Origin: UBA1930 sp943371535
GTDB taxonomy: Bacteria; Bacteroidota; Bacteroidia; Chitinophagales; Chitinophagaceae
Length of the DNA: 7,346 nt
Direction: 5' to 3'
Assembly (NCBI GenBank): GCA_943371535.1
Contig: CALRVE020000080.1
Span: forward strand, 1 to 7,346
Position numbers and translations under genes: made by a program. Under the pieces are notes generated by a model that searched no databases, was not told the origin of the DNA, and saw only the letters and a program-made list of their open reading frames with translations. Of the stretch, positions 1 to 6,269 are shown piece by piece. Each line of letters begins with the position of its first letter. Position 1 is the stretch's first letter.

Positions 1-144
1 TTTAGCTGTTAAGGGCTACTGAACTTTTTTTGCCAACACACAGGCAAACAACTTTTTAATCAACATTATTCAGGATGATTTATCTTAGTAAATATTATTT
101 AGGATTATCTCCCTTAACGAGTCAACTAAATTCAGGACGAGACA
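1..144. mobile_element. Right-end remnant of an insertion sequence (candidate)
   Basis: This stretch has no credible coding sequence in any frame. It ends in a terminal repeat (121-144) related to the left end of the IS at 7199. I infer that it is the non-coding right tail of an IS3-type element that continues outside the window. No transposase C-terminus can be recognised in the 120 bases before the repeat, so the assignment rests on the terminal repeat and on the site A palindrome being interrupted exactly here. Confidence 0.45.
121..144. repeat. IS right terminal inverted repeat
   Basis: The 24 bases begin gtcaac, contain caggac and end in agaca. They match the reverse complement of the IS left end at 7199-7222 at 19 of 24 positions by hand alignment. 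The outer end is CA, as expected for IS3-type elements with TG...CA termini. It is followed by tac (145-147). The left end at 7199 is preceded by ggtac, so a 3-base target duplication TAC is plausible, although the two ends need not belong to the same copy. Confidence 0.55.
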
Positions 145-290
145 TACTACTATTTTGCTTTTGTTTCATCTTGACGTTATTAATTTAGCTTTTGAATGTT
201 TATTAATCTTTTGTAATTCTATGTGGCTTTTGCTCCAGCGTGACGTACTTCGCCACCACACCTGCACAAAGCCTTTTTCGTTAGTGGCAA
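145..290 (+). repeat. attC-like site A, right part only (interrupted by IS)
   Basis: This is the 3' part of a recombination-site palindrome that precedes cassette 1. The right stem arm is visible: CGCCAC (251-256), a second block around 263-273, then GTT (280-282), a 7-base variable block (283-289) and A (290). The same order closes sites B to E. No left arm exists upstream, because the sequence before 145 is an IS end. The 146 bases from the IS junction to A290 equal the 146 bases of site E from just after ggtac (6333) to A6478, so the IS sits at the matching point. Bases 155-337 can be read as a short open frame, but it lies across this site and is not a credible gene. Confidence 0.6.
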
Positions 291-358
291 TGGTAGGACG
301 ACCCGAAAGGAGCAAGAAACATCAAAGGAAAATGTAATGACAATAGTATTTTTACAGA

Positions 359-1228
359 ATGAGAACAGACACCAAAAATTCATATCTTGAAAGTATAAAC
401 AAGGCAATTTCATTCATAGAAAGTAATTCGACAACTGACATTCAACTCAAAGACATTGCTACACAAGCAAATCTTTCCCAATACCATTTTCATCGAGTTT
501 TCAAATCGCTAACAGGCGACACTACCAAAGACTTTTTGACACGACTTCGACTTGAAAAAGCGGCTCTAAAACTTAAACATTCACAAAATGACATTGGACA
601 AATAGCGTTTGACTGTGGTTATCAAAACCACGAAACATTTACAAGAGCATTTAAAGACTATTTTGGGCTGACACCATTAGAATATCGAAATTCAATAGCA
701 GAACTTACGACAAACAAACAAAATGAATACGGAAAAGCAAATATTGACTTAAATGCTCTCAATGTTCAAGGTCCAGTTATCAAGACAATTCCCGATTTGC
801 ATCTTGCTTATATTAGACACACAGGTTCATATGACAAAGTGGGCAGTTCCTTTCAAAAACTTATGTTTTGGGCTGCAACTCATCTAGTTTTAAAATTAAA
901 GCCTGTAACTATTGGCATTGTTCACGACAATCCCGACCTAACAGCAGAACAACACATTCGTTTTGACGCTTGTGTCTTGCTCTCCAAAGAAATAAAACCA
1001 AACGGAGAAATTGGCTATAAAAAAATTGAAGGCGGTAAGTTTGCAGTCTTCACTTACAAAGGAGCATATGAAGGATTTTATCCTGTTTACGACTATATTT
1101 ATAATGTTTGCTTGTTTGACAACAAGTTTGACTTAGCCGACAAGCCAGCAATTGAATGGTATATTAAATCGCCACCGTTTAATAAGCCTGAAAATTTTGT
1201 AACTGATTTTTATGTTCCAATAAAATAG
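359..1228 (+). CDS. AraC-family transcriptional regulator with GyrI-like effector domain
   Basis: A 289-residue protein with two parts. Residues about 8-112 form an AraC/XylS DNA-binding domain with two helix-turn-helix units: the first around 27-53 (DIQLKDIATQANLSQYHFHR), the second around 78-110, ending in the typical FGLTPLEYR. Residues about 139-289 resemble the GyrI-like small-molecule-binding domain seen in Rob- and BmrR-type regulators. The DNA-binding domain is N-terminal, as in Rob. It probably senses a small hydrophobic or toxic compound and activates nearby genes; the ligand cannot be read from sequence. It is the first gene of cassette 1, starting 79 bases after the cassette's GTT. 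No clear Shine-Dalgarno precedes ATG 359, which is usual in Bacteroidota, and the only nearby upstream ATG (332) is followed at once by a stop. It may control the two genes after it. Confidence 0.88.
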   Translation: MRTDTKNSYLESINKAISFIESNSTTDIQLKDIATQANLSQYHFHRVFKSLTGDTTKDFLTRLRLEKAALKLKHSQNDIGQIAFDCGYQNHETFTRAFKDYFGLTPLEYRNSIAELTTNKQNEYGKANIDLNALNVQGPVIKTIPDLHLAYIRHTGSYDKVGSSFQKLMFWAATHLVLKLKPVTIGIVHDNPDLTAEQHIRFDACVLLSKEIKPNGEIGYKKIEGGKFAVFTYKGAYEGFYPVYDYIYNVCLFDNKFDLADKPAIEWYIKSPPFNKPENFVTDFYVPIK

Positions 1229-1290
1229 CAAAAAACGTCAAACAACTTTTGAAAATGAAATAGAAATTTGCAGAATAAATAATCTTTAAA

Positions 1291-1785
1291 ATGAAAAAAA
1301 TGATGACTTATTTGCTTGTTTCTATTGTTGCAATTATTGCAATCGTATTGATATTTGGGCTGTTTCTGCCCAAAGAAAGAACATTTACAAAAACGGCTGT
1401 GCTTAATTCAGACGTAACGAAAGTATTCAACATCGTCACTGATTTTAAAAATCAAACCACTTGGAGAAATGATGTAAAAGAAATTATCGTCATTGACGAA
1501 AATACTTGGACAGAAGTCCCCAAAAAAGGAACAGCAATTACTTTTAAAGTAAAGCAGAAAGTAGAAAACGAAATTTTTGAAATTGAAATCATTGAACCAA
1601 AGAACTTTAACGGTTATTGGGTTGGAACTTTTAAGACAACAAAAGTAAACGGAACTGCTATTGAGTTTAAAGAAGTGATTACAATTTCAAATCCTTTTTT
1701 CAGAACATTATCGTTTCTATTTGTGGACTTGAATAAGACAATGGACTTGTACCTTCAAAACTTAAAACAAAAATTAGGCGAATAA
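1291..1785 (+). CDS. Membrane-anchored SRPBCC-family (START/polyketide cyclase-like) protein
   Basis: A 164-residue protein. Residues about 6-26 form one hydrophobic helix after a short MKKMM basic start, so it is probably anchored in the inner membrane. The remainder has the SRPBCC pattern: a first strand RTFTKTAVLNSDVTKVFNIVTDF (30-52), the W58/W73 region, a long run of alternating beta strands (80-135) and an amphipathic C-terminal helix (about 146-162) that would close the ligand cavity. SRPBCC domains bind hydrophobic ligands, but ligand and reaction are not predictable here. It lies 62 bases after the AraC-type regulator and ends one base before the next start codon, so it is probably co-transcribed with its neighbours. 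A role in handling the compound sensed by the regulator is inference from position only. Confidence 0.75.
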   Translation: MKKMMTYLLVSIVAIIAIVLIFGLFLPKERTFTKTAVLNSDVTKVFNIVTDFKNQTTWRNDVKEIIVIDENTWTEVPKKGTAITFKVKQKVENEIFEIEIIEPKNFNGYWVGTFKTTKVNGTAIEFKEVITISNPFFRTLSFLFVDLNKTMDLYLQNLKQKLGE

Positions 1786-1786
1786 A

Positions 1787-2203
1787 ATGGCATCAAAAAA
1801 GACTTGGACTGAGAAATTGCATTGTGACAAAGAGCCAAAAATCAAACGAATAGATTTTGATTTTGCAGACATTCCGGCAAACAGCAATATGTTTATTGCG
1901 ACACCGCAAATAATTGACAATTACATTAAGCAAATACCAAAAGGTAAAAAAGTATCAGTTCAAACAATGCGGAAAGACCTTGCTATTGAAAACAGAGCAG
2001 ACTATACTTGCCCAGTTACAACAGGGATATTTTTACGAATAGTGGCAGAAGCAAATTTTGAAAAATACCAACAAACTAACTCTTTCAAAGGCATCACACC
2101 ATTTTGGAGAGTGGTAGAACCGAACTCGACTTTATCTAAAAAACTTACATTTGGACAAGACTTTATTACTAACCAAAGACAAGCTGAAAAGATAAATGAC
2201 TAA
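1787..2203 (+). CDS. MGMT/alkyltransferase-like small protein
   Basis: A 138-residue soluble protein starting one base after the SRPBCC stop (TAA-A-ATG), hence very likely translationally linked. I recognise it only tentatively. Residues 50-66 (IPKGKKVSVQTMRKDLA) resemble the start of the winged-helix domain of O6-alkylguanine-DNA alkyltransferases. CPVTTGIF (75-82) is a conserved-looking core segment, and TPFWRVV (104-110) lies where the PCHRV active-site motif would be. In this alignment the methyl-accepting cysteine is Phe106, so direct alkyl transfer is unlikely. Alkyltransferase-like (ATL) proteins, which bind alkylated DNA without repairing it themselves, also lack that cysteine. C75 is another cysteine, but not in the known catalytic position. 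The C-terminus (QAEKIND) looks slightly short for such proteins. The stop lies 17 bases before the cassette's terminal repeat. It could instead be an unrelated conserved hypothetical protein. Confidence 0.5.
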   Translation: MASKKTWTEKLHCDKEPKIKRIDFDFADIPANSNMFIATPQIIDNYIKQIPKGKKVSVQTMRKDLAIENRADYTCPVTTGIFLRIVAEANFEKYQQTNSFKGITPFWRVVEPNSTLSKKLTFGQDFITNQRQAEKIND

Positions 2204-2223
2204 ATTAGAGGACGAAAGAACCA

Positions 2224-2363
2224 CTGCCACTAACACGGGTTTGGCAAAAGTGGCGGTTCAGTGCTCCGCAGACACATTTGTAGTTAATCAAACTTTAGTT
2301 CTCCGCATCAACATTTGTGGTAAAAATCGCCACCTTCGCCAAGCCCGAAAACGTTGGTAGCAA
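2224..2363 (+). repeat. attC-like site B (between cassettes 1 and 2)
   Basis: A 140-base imperfect palindrome. The left end is C2224, variable block 2225-2231, then AAC (2232-2234). The left arm holds GGGTTTGGC (2237-2245) and GTGGCG (2250-2255). The right arm holds CGCCAC (2328-2333) and CGCCAAGCCC (2337-2346), which pair with it with one wobble. It ends with GTT (2353-2355), variable block 2356-2362 and A2363. The left variable block belongs to cassette 1 and the right one to cassette 2; they are not complementary to each other. The unpaired centre (about 2256-2327) shares ctttagttct with site D. It is the shortest complete site of the array. Confidence 0.75.
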
Positions 2364-2431
2364 TGCTATTTGACCGTATTCAAGTTCAAAAAACAATTTA
2401 GAAAGACTTTAATTTTTCGTAATTTAGCAAT

Positions 2432-2962
2432 GTGAAAAACAGTAAAAAAATAGGACTCGATTTTATCATTGACAAACTCACTAATTCAATTGAAAATGTG
2501 CTTACAGGCGACAGTTTTGCTACCGACATTTCAATTTTGAAAACCACAGACTTAAAGACTGTTAGCAAGAAAAATAAATGGCAGTTCAATTGGAAAGAAG
2601 AGTTTGACCGACCAGAAAGAGATGTTTACAAATTGACAATAGTAAATAACTCGACAATTATTCAAGGTCTAATCAGTTTAGAAATTAAATCAGACCACGT
2701 TTATATCCACTTGGTTGAGAGTGCTCCATTCAATAAAGGAAAGACAAAAGTTTACTCAGGAGTACCAGGAAATTTAGTTGCTTTTGCTTGTAAACTTTCA
2801 TTCCAGCGTGGACACGAAGGAAACGTTTCTTTTCTTTCAAAATCTCAACTTGTAGAACACTACGAAAAAACTCTTGGGGCATTTCATTTTGGTGGTAGAG
2901 TTATGATTATTGAGACAAGTGCTGCATTAAAACTAATTAACAAATATTTTCAAAATCAATAA
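2432..2962 (+). CDS. GNAT-like conserved hypothetical protein
   Basis: A 176-residue soluble protein read from GTG 2432. An in-frame TAA lies shortly upstream, and the overlapping ATG at 2430 is followed at once by TGA, so GTG is the only sensible start. The second half looks like a GNAT acetyltransferase fold: strands YKLTIVNNSTIIQGLISLEI (66-85) and HVYIHLVESAPFN (89-101), a VPGNLVAFACKLSF segment (111-124) where the acetyl-CoA-binding loop and helix would be, then VEHYEKTLGAFHFGG (141-155), similar to the C-terminal GNAT pattern YEKxLGF. The canonical Q/RxxGxG/A loop is not intact, so activity is uncertain. The substrate is unknown. The gene starts 79 bases after the cassette GTT, exactly as in cassette 1, and is followed one base later by a small gene. 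GNAT proteins and two-gene toxin-antitoxin units are both common cassette cargo. Confidence 0.6.
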   Translation: MKNSKKIGLDFIIDKLTNSIENVLTGDSFATDISILKTTDLKTVSKKNKWQFNWKEEFDRPERDVYKLTIVNNSTIIQGLISLEIKSDHVYIHLVESAPFNKGKTKVYSGVPGNLVAFACKLSFQRGHEGNVSFLSKSQLVEHYEKTLGAFHFGGRVMIIETSAALKLINKYFQNQ

Positions 2963-2963
2963 A

Positions 2964-3137
2964 ATGAAGACTAAAAATAAAGAATTAGATGTTGACTTTA
3001 TTGGTGGACAAAGTGGTTTGACAAAAGCAGAAGAAAAAGCATTAAGCGACTTTTTTAAACAAAAAAAAGCTGCTTCAACATCACCTAAAGCCAAACAAAG
3101 ACAAAGTTCATTAAAACGTGAAAAAGCGTTTGCATAG
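2964..3137 (+). CDS. Small basic protein paired with the GNAT-like protein
   Basis: A 57-residue open frame from ATG 2964 to TAG 3135-3137, one base after the previous stop (TAA-A-ATG), the same spacing as between the second and third genes of cassette 1. The N-terminal part (MKTKNKELDVDFIGGQSGLT) is followed by a charged helix (KAEEKALSDFFKQKKAA) and a lysine/arginine-rich tail. Its position directly behind a larger partner suggests a two-gene module, possibly toxin-antitoxin, but no known antitoxin family is recognised. The stop codon ends one base before the 15-base terminal repeat of the cassette, which supports it being real cargo and not chance. Codon use matches the upstream gene. Confidence 0.72.
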   Translation: MKTKNKELDVDFIGGQSGLTKAEEKALSDFFKQKKAASTSPKAKQRQSSLKREKAFA

Positions 3138-3142
3138 AAGCA

Positions 3143-3349
3143 CTGCTACCAACATGAGGTTTGGCGTTATGTCGGCGGACTTCAACGCAATTCTCAACTA
3201 TAGAACAGCTTGCAACTGTTGTTTCAGCTTGACGGATATCGCCGAACAACAAATCTTAACTTCAACTAATTAACTTTATTCATCAACAGTTCTGGGCAGG
3301 ACTTTTTTCAAATTCCGCCACATCGCCAAGCCCCGAACGTTGTGTGCTA
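3143..3349 (+). repeat. attC-like site C (between cassettes 2 and 3)
   Basis: A 207-base palindromic site. Left: C3143, variable block 3144-3150, AAC 3151-3153, then TTTGGCG (3160-3166) and GGCGGA (3174-3179). Right: TCCGCC (3314-3319), CGCCAAG (3324-3330), GTT 3339-3341, variable block 3342-3348, A3349. The arms pair with unequal spacers (7 bases left, 4 right), leaving bases that would bulge out, a feature used for strand choice in attC sites. The loop region is closely similar to site E (gatatcgccgaacaac, cttaacttcaac at 3255-3266). Confidence 0.78.
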
Positions 3350-3429
3350 TTTTGAAAAACCCCACACTATCAATTAAACTTTTAGCCGAATCAAGTGTCT
3401 GACGGGAGTAAATCAAAATACTTTAATCA

Positions 3430-4413
3430 ATGTTTAGAATTTTATTACTCCTTACATTATTAACGACTAACAGTTGTAAAAAAAGTTACAATAGTAATTC
3501 TTCAAATCCTACAGTCATTCCTTATCAAGAAGGATTGACAACAAATTTCATAACTGTAAACAATATTTCACGAAAATATTTAGTCTACCGACCAGCAGGA
3601 ATGACAACTGTAAATGCTGTAGTAACAGTTTTGCACGGTGGTGGTGGACTTGGATTGGGCGTTTCCGAAATTGGAGCTCACCCTTTATCTGTTTTTCGTA
3701 CAATTGCTGACAATGAAAAGTTTTTAGTAGTTTATCCAGAAGGTTCACTAGACATTCAAGGAAATCCTGGCTGGAATGATTGCAGAAGTGATGATATTTC
3801 AGGAAGTCAAGGAGATGACATAACTTTTTTAAAACAACTAAATGCAAAGCTAGTATCCGAGTTAAATATTAACGCCAATAAAATGTATTTAACGGGTACA
3901 AGTAATGGAGCATTAATGACCTATTCTTACGCATTTCAATTTCCAGAAACTATAAAGGCAATTGCAATTTCAAGTGGTAACTTACCTCAATTTCCTGAAA
4001 GCGGACTTTGTACAAATGGTTCTAATCTACCCTTGCCAATTTTGATAACTCACGGAACAAGTGACCCTGCAATGCCTGCAAATGGTGGCTGTGTTGCAGA
4101 TATTGGCGGTAATTGTAATCGAGGAAAAGTAATATCACAAACAGCAACTTTAAACTATTGGTTACAAAGAAATAATCTTCAAAGTGTAACCCCAACAATT
4201 TCCACTTTCGATGTAAATACATCGGACGCAGGAAATGTTGAGAAAAGAGTTTACAATGGACCAAAACCTTTAGTTTATTTCGTATTAAATAACGCAGGTC
4301 ATGCTGTTCCAAGCAAGACGGTATATAGTAATTCCTCTCCTGCAAGTGGAGTTCAAAATCGAGACATTGAATATGCGGAGGAAGTTTGGAATTTCTTCAA
4401 AGGATTTCAATAA
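3430..4413 (+). CDS. Exported PHB-depolymerase-type (LpqC-like) esterase, probable lipoprotein
   Basis: A 327-residue alpha/beta hydrolase. A short hydrophobic signal (residues 1-15) ends in LTTNSC, with Cys16 as a likely lipidation site, so it is probably a lipoprotein facing the periplasm or cell surface. The lipobox is not perfect. HGGGG (69-73) is the oxyanion-hole motif, and GTSNG (156-160) carries nucleophile Ser158. HGTSDPAMP includes Asp212, and NAGHAVPS includes His291, giving a complete catalytic triad. The pattern matches the PHB depolymerase/feruloyl esterase/LpqC group that hydrolyses ester bonds in polyesters or polysaccharide side chains; the substrate cannot be told. It is the only gene of cassette 3, starting 91 bases after the cassette GTT. 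Its TAA stop (4411-4413) touches the first base of the terminal repeat. Confidence 0.87.
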   Translation: MFRILLLLTLLTTNSCKKSYNSNSSNPTVIPYQEGLTTNFITVNNISRKYLVYRPAGMTTVNAVVTVLHGGGGLGLGVSEIGAHPLSVFRTIADNEKFLVVYPEGSLDIQGNPGWNDCRSDDISGSQGDDITFLKQLNAKLVSELNINANKMYLTGTSNGALMTYSYAFQFPETIKAIAISSGNLPQFPESGLCTNGSNLPLPILITHGTSDPAMPANGGCVADIGGNCNRGKVISQTATLNYWLQRNNLQSVTPTISTFDVNTSDAGNVEKRVYNGPKPLVYFVLNNAGHAVPSKTVYSNSSPASGVQNRDIEYAEEVWNFFKGFQ

Positions 4414-4416
4414 AAA

Positions 4417-4620
4417 CAGCACACAACAAAAGTATTTGCAAAAGCAGGGCTGGACAATATAACACCAACTATGTGCAAGCATCAGCAGCGGTTCAGGCTC
4501 GACGTTCAATGTTCAGCTTTAGTTCTTAACTTCAACAACATATTTTGAAATGGGCATTTGTACCGGGCTGGACAATCAATGAATTCCCTGCCTTCGCAAA
4601 TACACGAACGTTGTACGCCA
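4417..4620 (+). repeat. attC-like site D (between cassettes 3 and 4), divergent stem
   Basis: A 204-base site with the same plan but different stem bases. Left: C4417, variable block 4418-4424, AAC 4425-4427, GTATTTGC (4432-4439) and GCAGGG (4444-4449). Right: CCCTGC (4586-4591), GCAAATAC (4596-4603), GTT 4610-4612, variable block 4613-4619, A4620. The arms are exact complements in both blocks although they differ from the TTTGGCG/GGCGGA pair of sites C, E and F. It shares cttaacttcaac (4525-4536) with C and E. A 12-base direct repeat gggctggacaat occurs inside it at 4447-4458 and 4565-4576. Confidence 0.75.
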
Positions 4621-4863
4621 TTTTTAAACGCCCCTAATCATTACTTGGGTAATTAAACCTTGAAATTGGAACAATAATATGGACACTAGATTTAACTGTT
4701 ATATTGCTTTTGCTACTTAAAGTATTTTGACAACTGAATTAAAGGGAAGCAAAAAAAGTGGCCATTTCTAATTTATTCATGTAGTTCAAAAGTTGAAGCC
4801 CATTTTGAGATTTCAAACTCAACAAATCAAAAAATAAGAAACTATAAAATATAACCAGATAAA
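4621..4863. other. AT-rich leader of cassette 4, no gene seen
   Basis: About 240 bases between the cassette start and the FISUMP-domain gene. This is three to five times longer than the leaders of the other cassettes (53 to 91 bases). I see no coding frame longer than 13 codons from an ATG, no strong hairpin terminator and no confident match to the Bacteroidota TTG/TAnnTTTG promoter. It may contain a junction where the GC-richer gene was inserted, but no flanking duplication is evident. Confidence 0.4.
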
Positions 4864-5910
4864 ATGAAACTAAATTTTTCAAAAATCAGCGGCTCAATCC
4901 TGCTAGCGTTATTCATTTCGCTACTCAATATACGAAACGCCCATGGTCAAGCCATAAACGACAGCTGTGGACCGGCAAATATTCACAACCCTCAGGTAAA
5001 CTACTGGCAGGTGAGGGACATCGATGGAAATAATTATAAAGCCGTTGTGATCGGCGAGCAGGTTTGGTTTGCGGAGAACCTGAAAGTCACCCGATTTCAA
5101 AATGGAGATCCCATTCCTAATGTGAGCGATTCAGCTACTTGGGCGGGGTTGACAGGACCAGCCATGTGTTCATATAAAAACGATAACACGTTTGATTGCC
5201 CCCGTGGAAAATTGTACAATTTCTTTACGGCAGCCGATACACGAAACCCCTGCCCTGCCGGATGGCGTGTTCCCTCCCAAACAGACCTTTACAAACTCAT
5301 CTTCCACCTGGATCCGAATGCGAACCCGCAACAACCCGGCAATACGCCCAACATAGCCGGTGGCGCTTTGAAAAGCACGGGCTTGACGTTATGGCGCTCG
5401 CCCAATGCCAACGCTACGAACAGCACCGGATTTTCGGCTATCCCCAACGGGGGCAGAAACAATGTGGGTGCCTTTTCTATCAGTAGTGATGCGGCGGCGA
5501 GTTATTGGTTGTCCACACAAGTGGGGCCTGGTATGGGTCGCTTTATGGAAATCGCATTCAGCCAGGGCCAAGTCGTTCGAAATGCATATTTCTCCAGATA
5601 TGGTGCCTGCATACGGTGCGTGGCCGACAAGAGCGTACTGAACCTAAACACAGGCACCGAATTAATTATTTATCCCAATCCGAACCCGGGGGCATTCAAA
5701 GTTAGATTGCCTCAAGGCTTTTCAACCGGTACAAATGCCGTTTCAATTTTCGACAGCAAAGGCGCAAAAGTGTATGCGCAAACAAAATCATTTGTCAACC
5801 TAGAAGCCAGTTTCGATCTGAGAAAGCTTGCCTCGGGTGTGTATTTCATCACCATCTGGAACAGCAGCGGAAAAGAAAGCAAGAGTGGAAAGGTATTAGT
5901 GATCAGATAA
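4864..5910 (+). CDS. Secreted FISUMP-domain protein with T9SS type A sorting domain
   Basis: A 348-residue exported protein. Residues 1-30 are a signal peptide with a hydrophobic core (11-22) and a likely cleavage after HGQA. Residues about 48-254 match the Fibrobacter succinogenes major paralogous (FISUMP) domain: IGEQVWFAENLKVTRFQNGDPIP region (63-85), GKLYNFFTAAD (115-125), CPAGWRVPSQTDL (130-142), GGALKSTG (166-173), TGFSAIPNGGRN (188-199), YWLST (214-218) and GACIRCVAD (247-255). Residues about 268-348 are a C-terminal type IX secretion sorting domain (IYPNPNPGAF, then LASGVYFITIW and a final KVLVIR), predicting export through T9SS and surface attachment or release. The FISUMP domain's function is unknown; a C-type-lectin-like adhesive fold is a possibility. 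The gene is GC-richer than its neighbours: 5341-5400 has 34 G/C of 60, against 13 of 60 at 6841-6900. It therefore looks foreign to the cassette around it. Confidence 0.87.
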   Translation: MKLNFSKISGSILLALFISLLNIRNAHGQAINDSCGPANIHNPQVNYWQVRDIDGNNYKAVVIGEQVWFAENLKVTRFQNGDPIPNVSDSATWAGLTGPAMCSYKNDNTFDCPRGKLYNFFTAADTRNPCPAGWRVPSQTDLYKLIFHLDPNANPQQPGNTPNIAGGALKSTGLTLWRSPNANATNSTGFSAIPNGGRNNVGAFSISSDAAASYWLSTQVGPGMGRFMEIAFSQGQVVRNAYFSRYGACIRCVADKSVLNLNTGTELIIYPNPNPGAFKVRLPQGFSTGTNAVSIFDSKGAKVYAQTKSFVNLEASFDLRKLASGVYFITIWNSSGKESKSGKVLVIR

Positions 5911-6043
5911 CTATCACTATTTTAATTATTCAGTAAATAGAAGTTACACGGCTCTTTAAAACATCTGAGGGCACTCATAAAAAATCTCTGAAGAACTGCC
6001 ACACTTCCACAATTCCAAAAGACAATCTATAATTTAGTACGAA

Positions 6044-6264
6044 ATGACAGTTTATCAATTTGTTGTTTTAGGCAAGTAAATATTTCAAATAAAGACCCAA
6101 AGACAAAACGCTATACATTTTGGGTTTTTAGAATTGGCATTGCAAATCCGACAGAATACATTATGCAGTTATTTAATAATGACGCAAAACACGAAACGAC
6201 ATTAAAAGATTTTTTAGAAAATTCTATCATGACTTACTTTAATAAAGGTTCATTGATAATTTGA
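6044..6264 (+). pseudogene. Frameshifted remnant of a small cassette gene
   Basis: ATG 6044 opens a frame reading MTVYQFVVLGK that stops at TAA 6077-6079. From about 6076 the frame one base back is open to TGA 6262-6264 and reads NISNKDPKTKRYTFWVFRIG, continuing to a last segment TYFNKGSLII. The second part looks like real protein in composition and codon use, has no suitable start of its own, and ends two bases before the cassette's terminal repeat, just as intact cassette genes do. I infer a single gene of roughly 73 residues or a truncated larger gene, broken by a one-base indel or internal deletion. The protein family is not recognised. The 130 bases before it (5911-6043) show no gene or clear terminator. 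Confidence 0.55.
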
Positions 6265-6269
6265 CAAAA

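Noticed and set aside
155..413. Short open frames on both strands before the AraC-type gene
   Set aside because: They overlap site A and the start of the well-supported regulator gene, with no recognisable protein features.
2224..2363. Palindromes as ordinary rho-independent terminators or REP elements
   Set aside because: They are much longer than terminators, lack a T-tract at the right place, and the cassette-specific end complementarity is not explained by either.
3548..4509. Minus-strand open frames opposite the esterase
   Set aside because: They are shadows of a gene with a full catalytic triad and have no motifs of their own.
4640..4860. Promoter or riboswitch in the long leader of cassette 4
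   Set aside because: No good TTG/TAnnTTTG pair and no conserved aptamer-like structure could be seen by eye.
5196..5705. Several open frames in other frames and on the minus strand within the FISUMP gene
   Set aside because: They are by-products of the GC-richer sequence. The main frame has clear domains from signal peptide to sorting domain.
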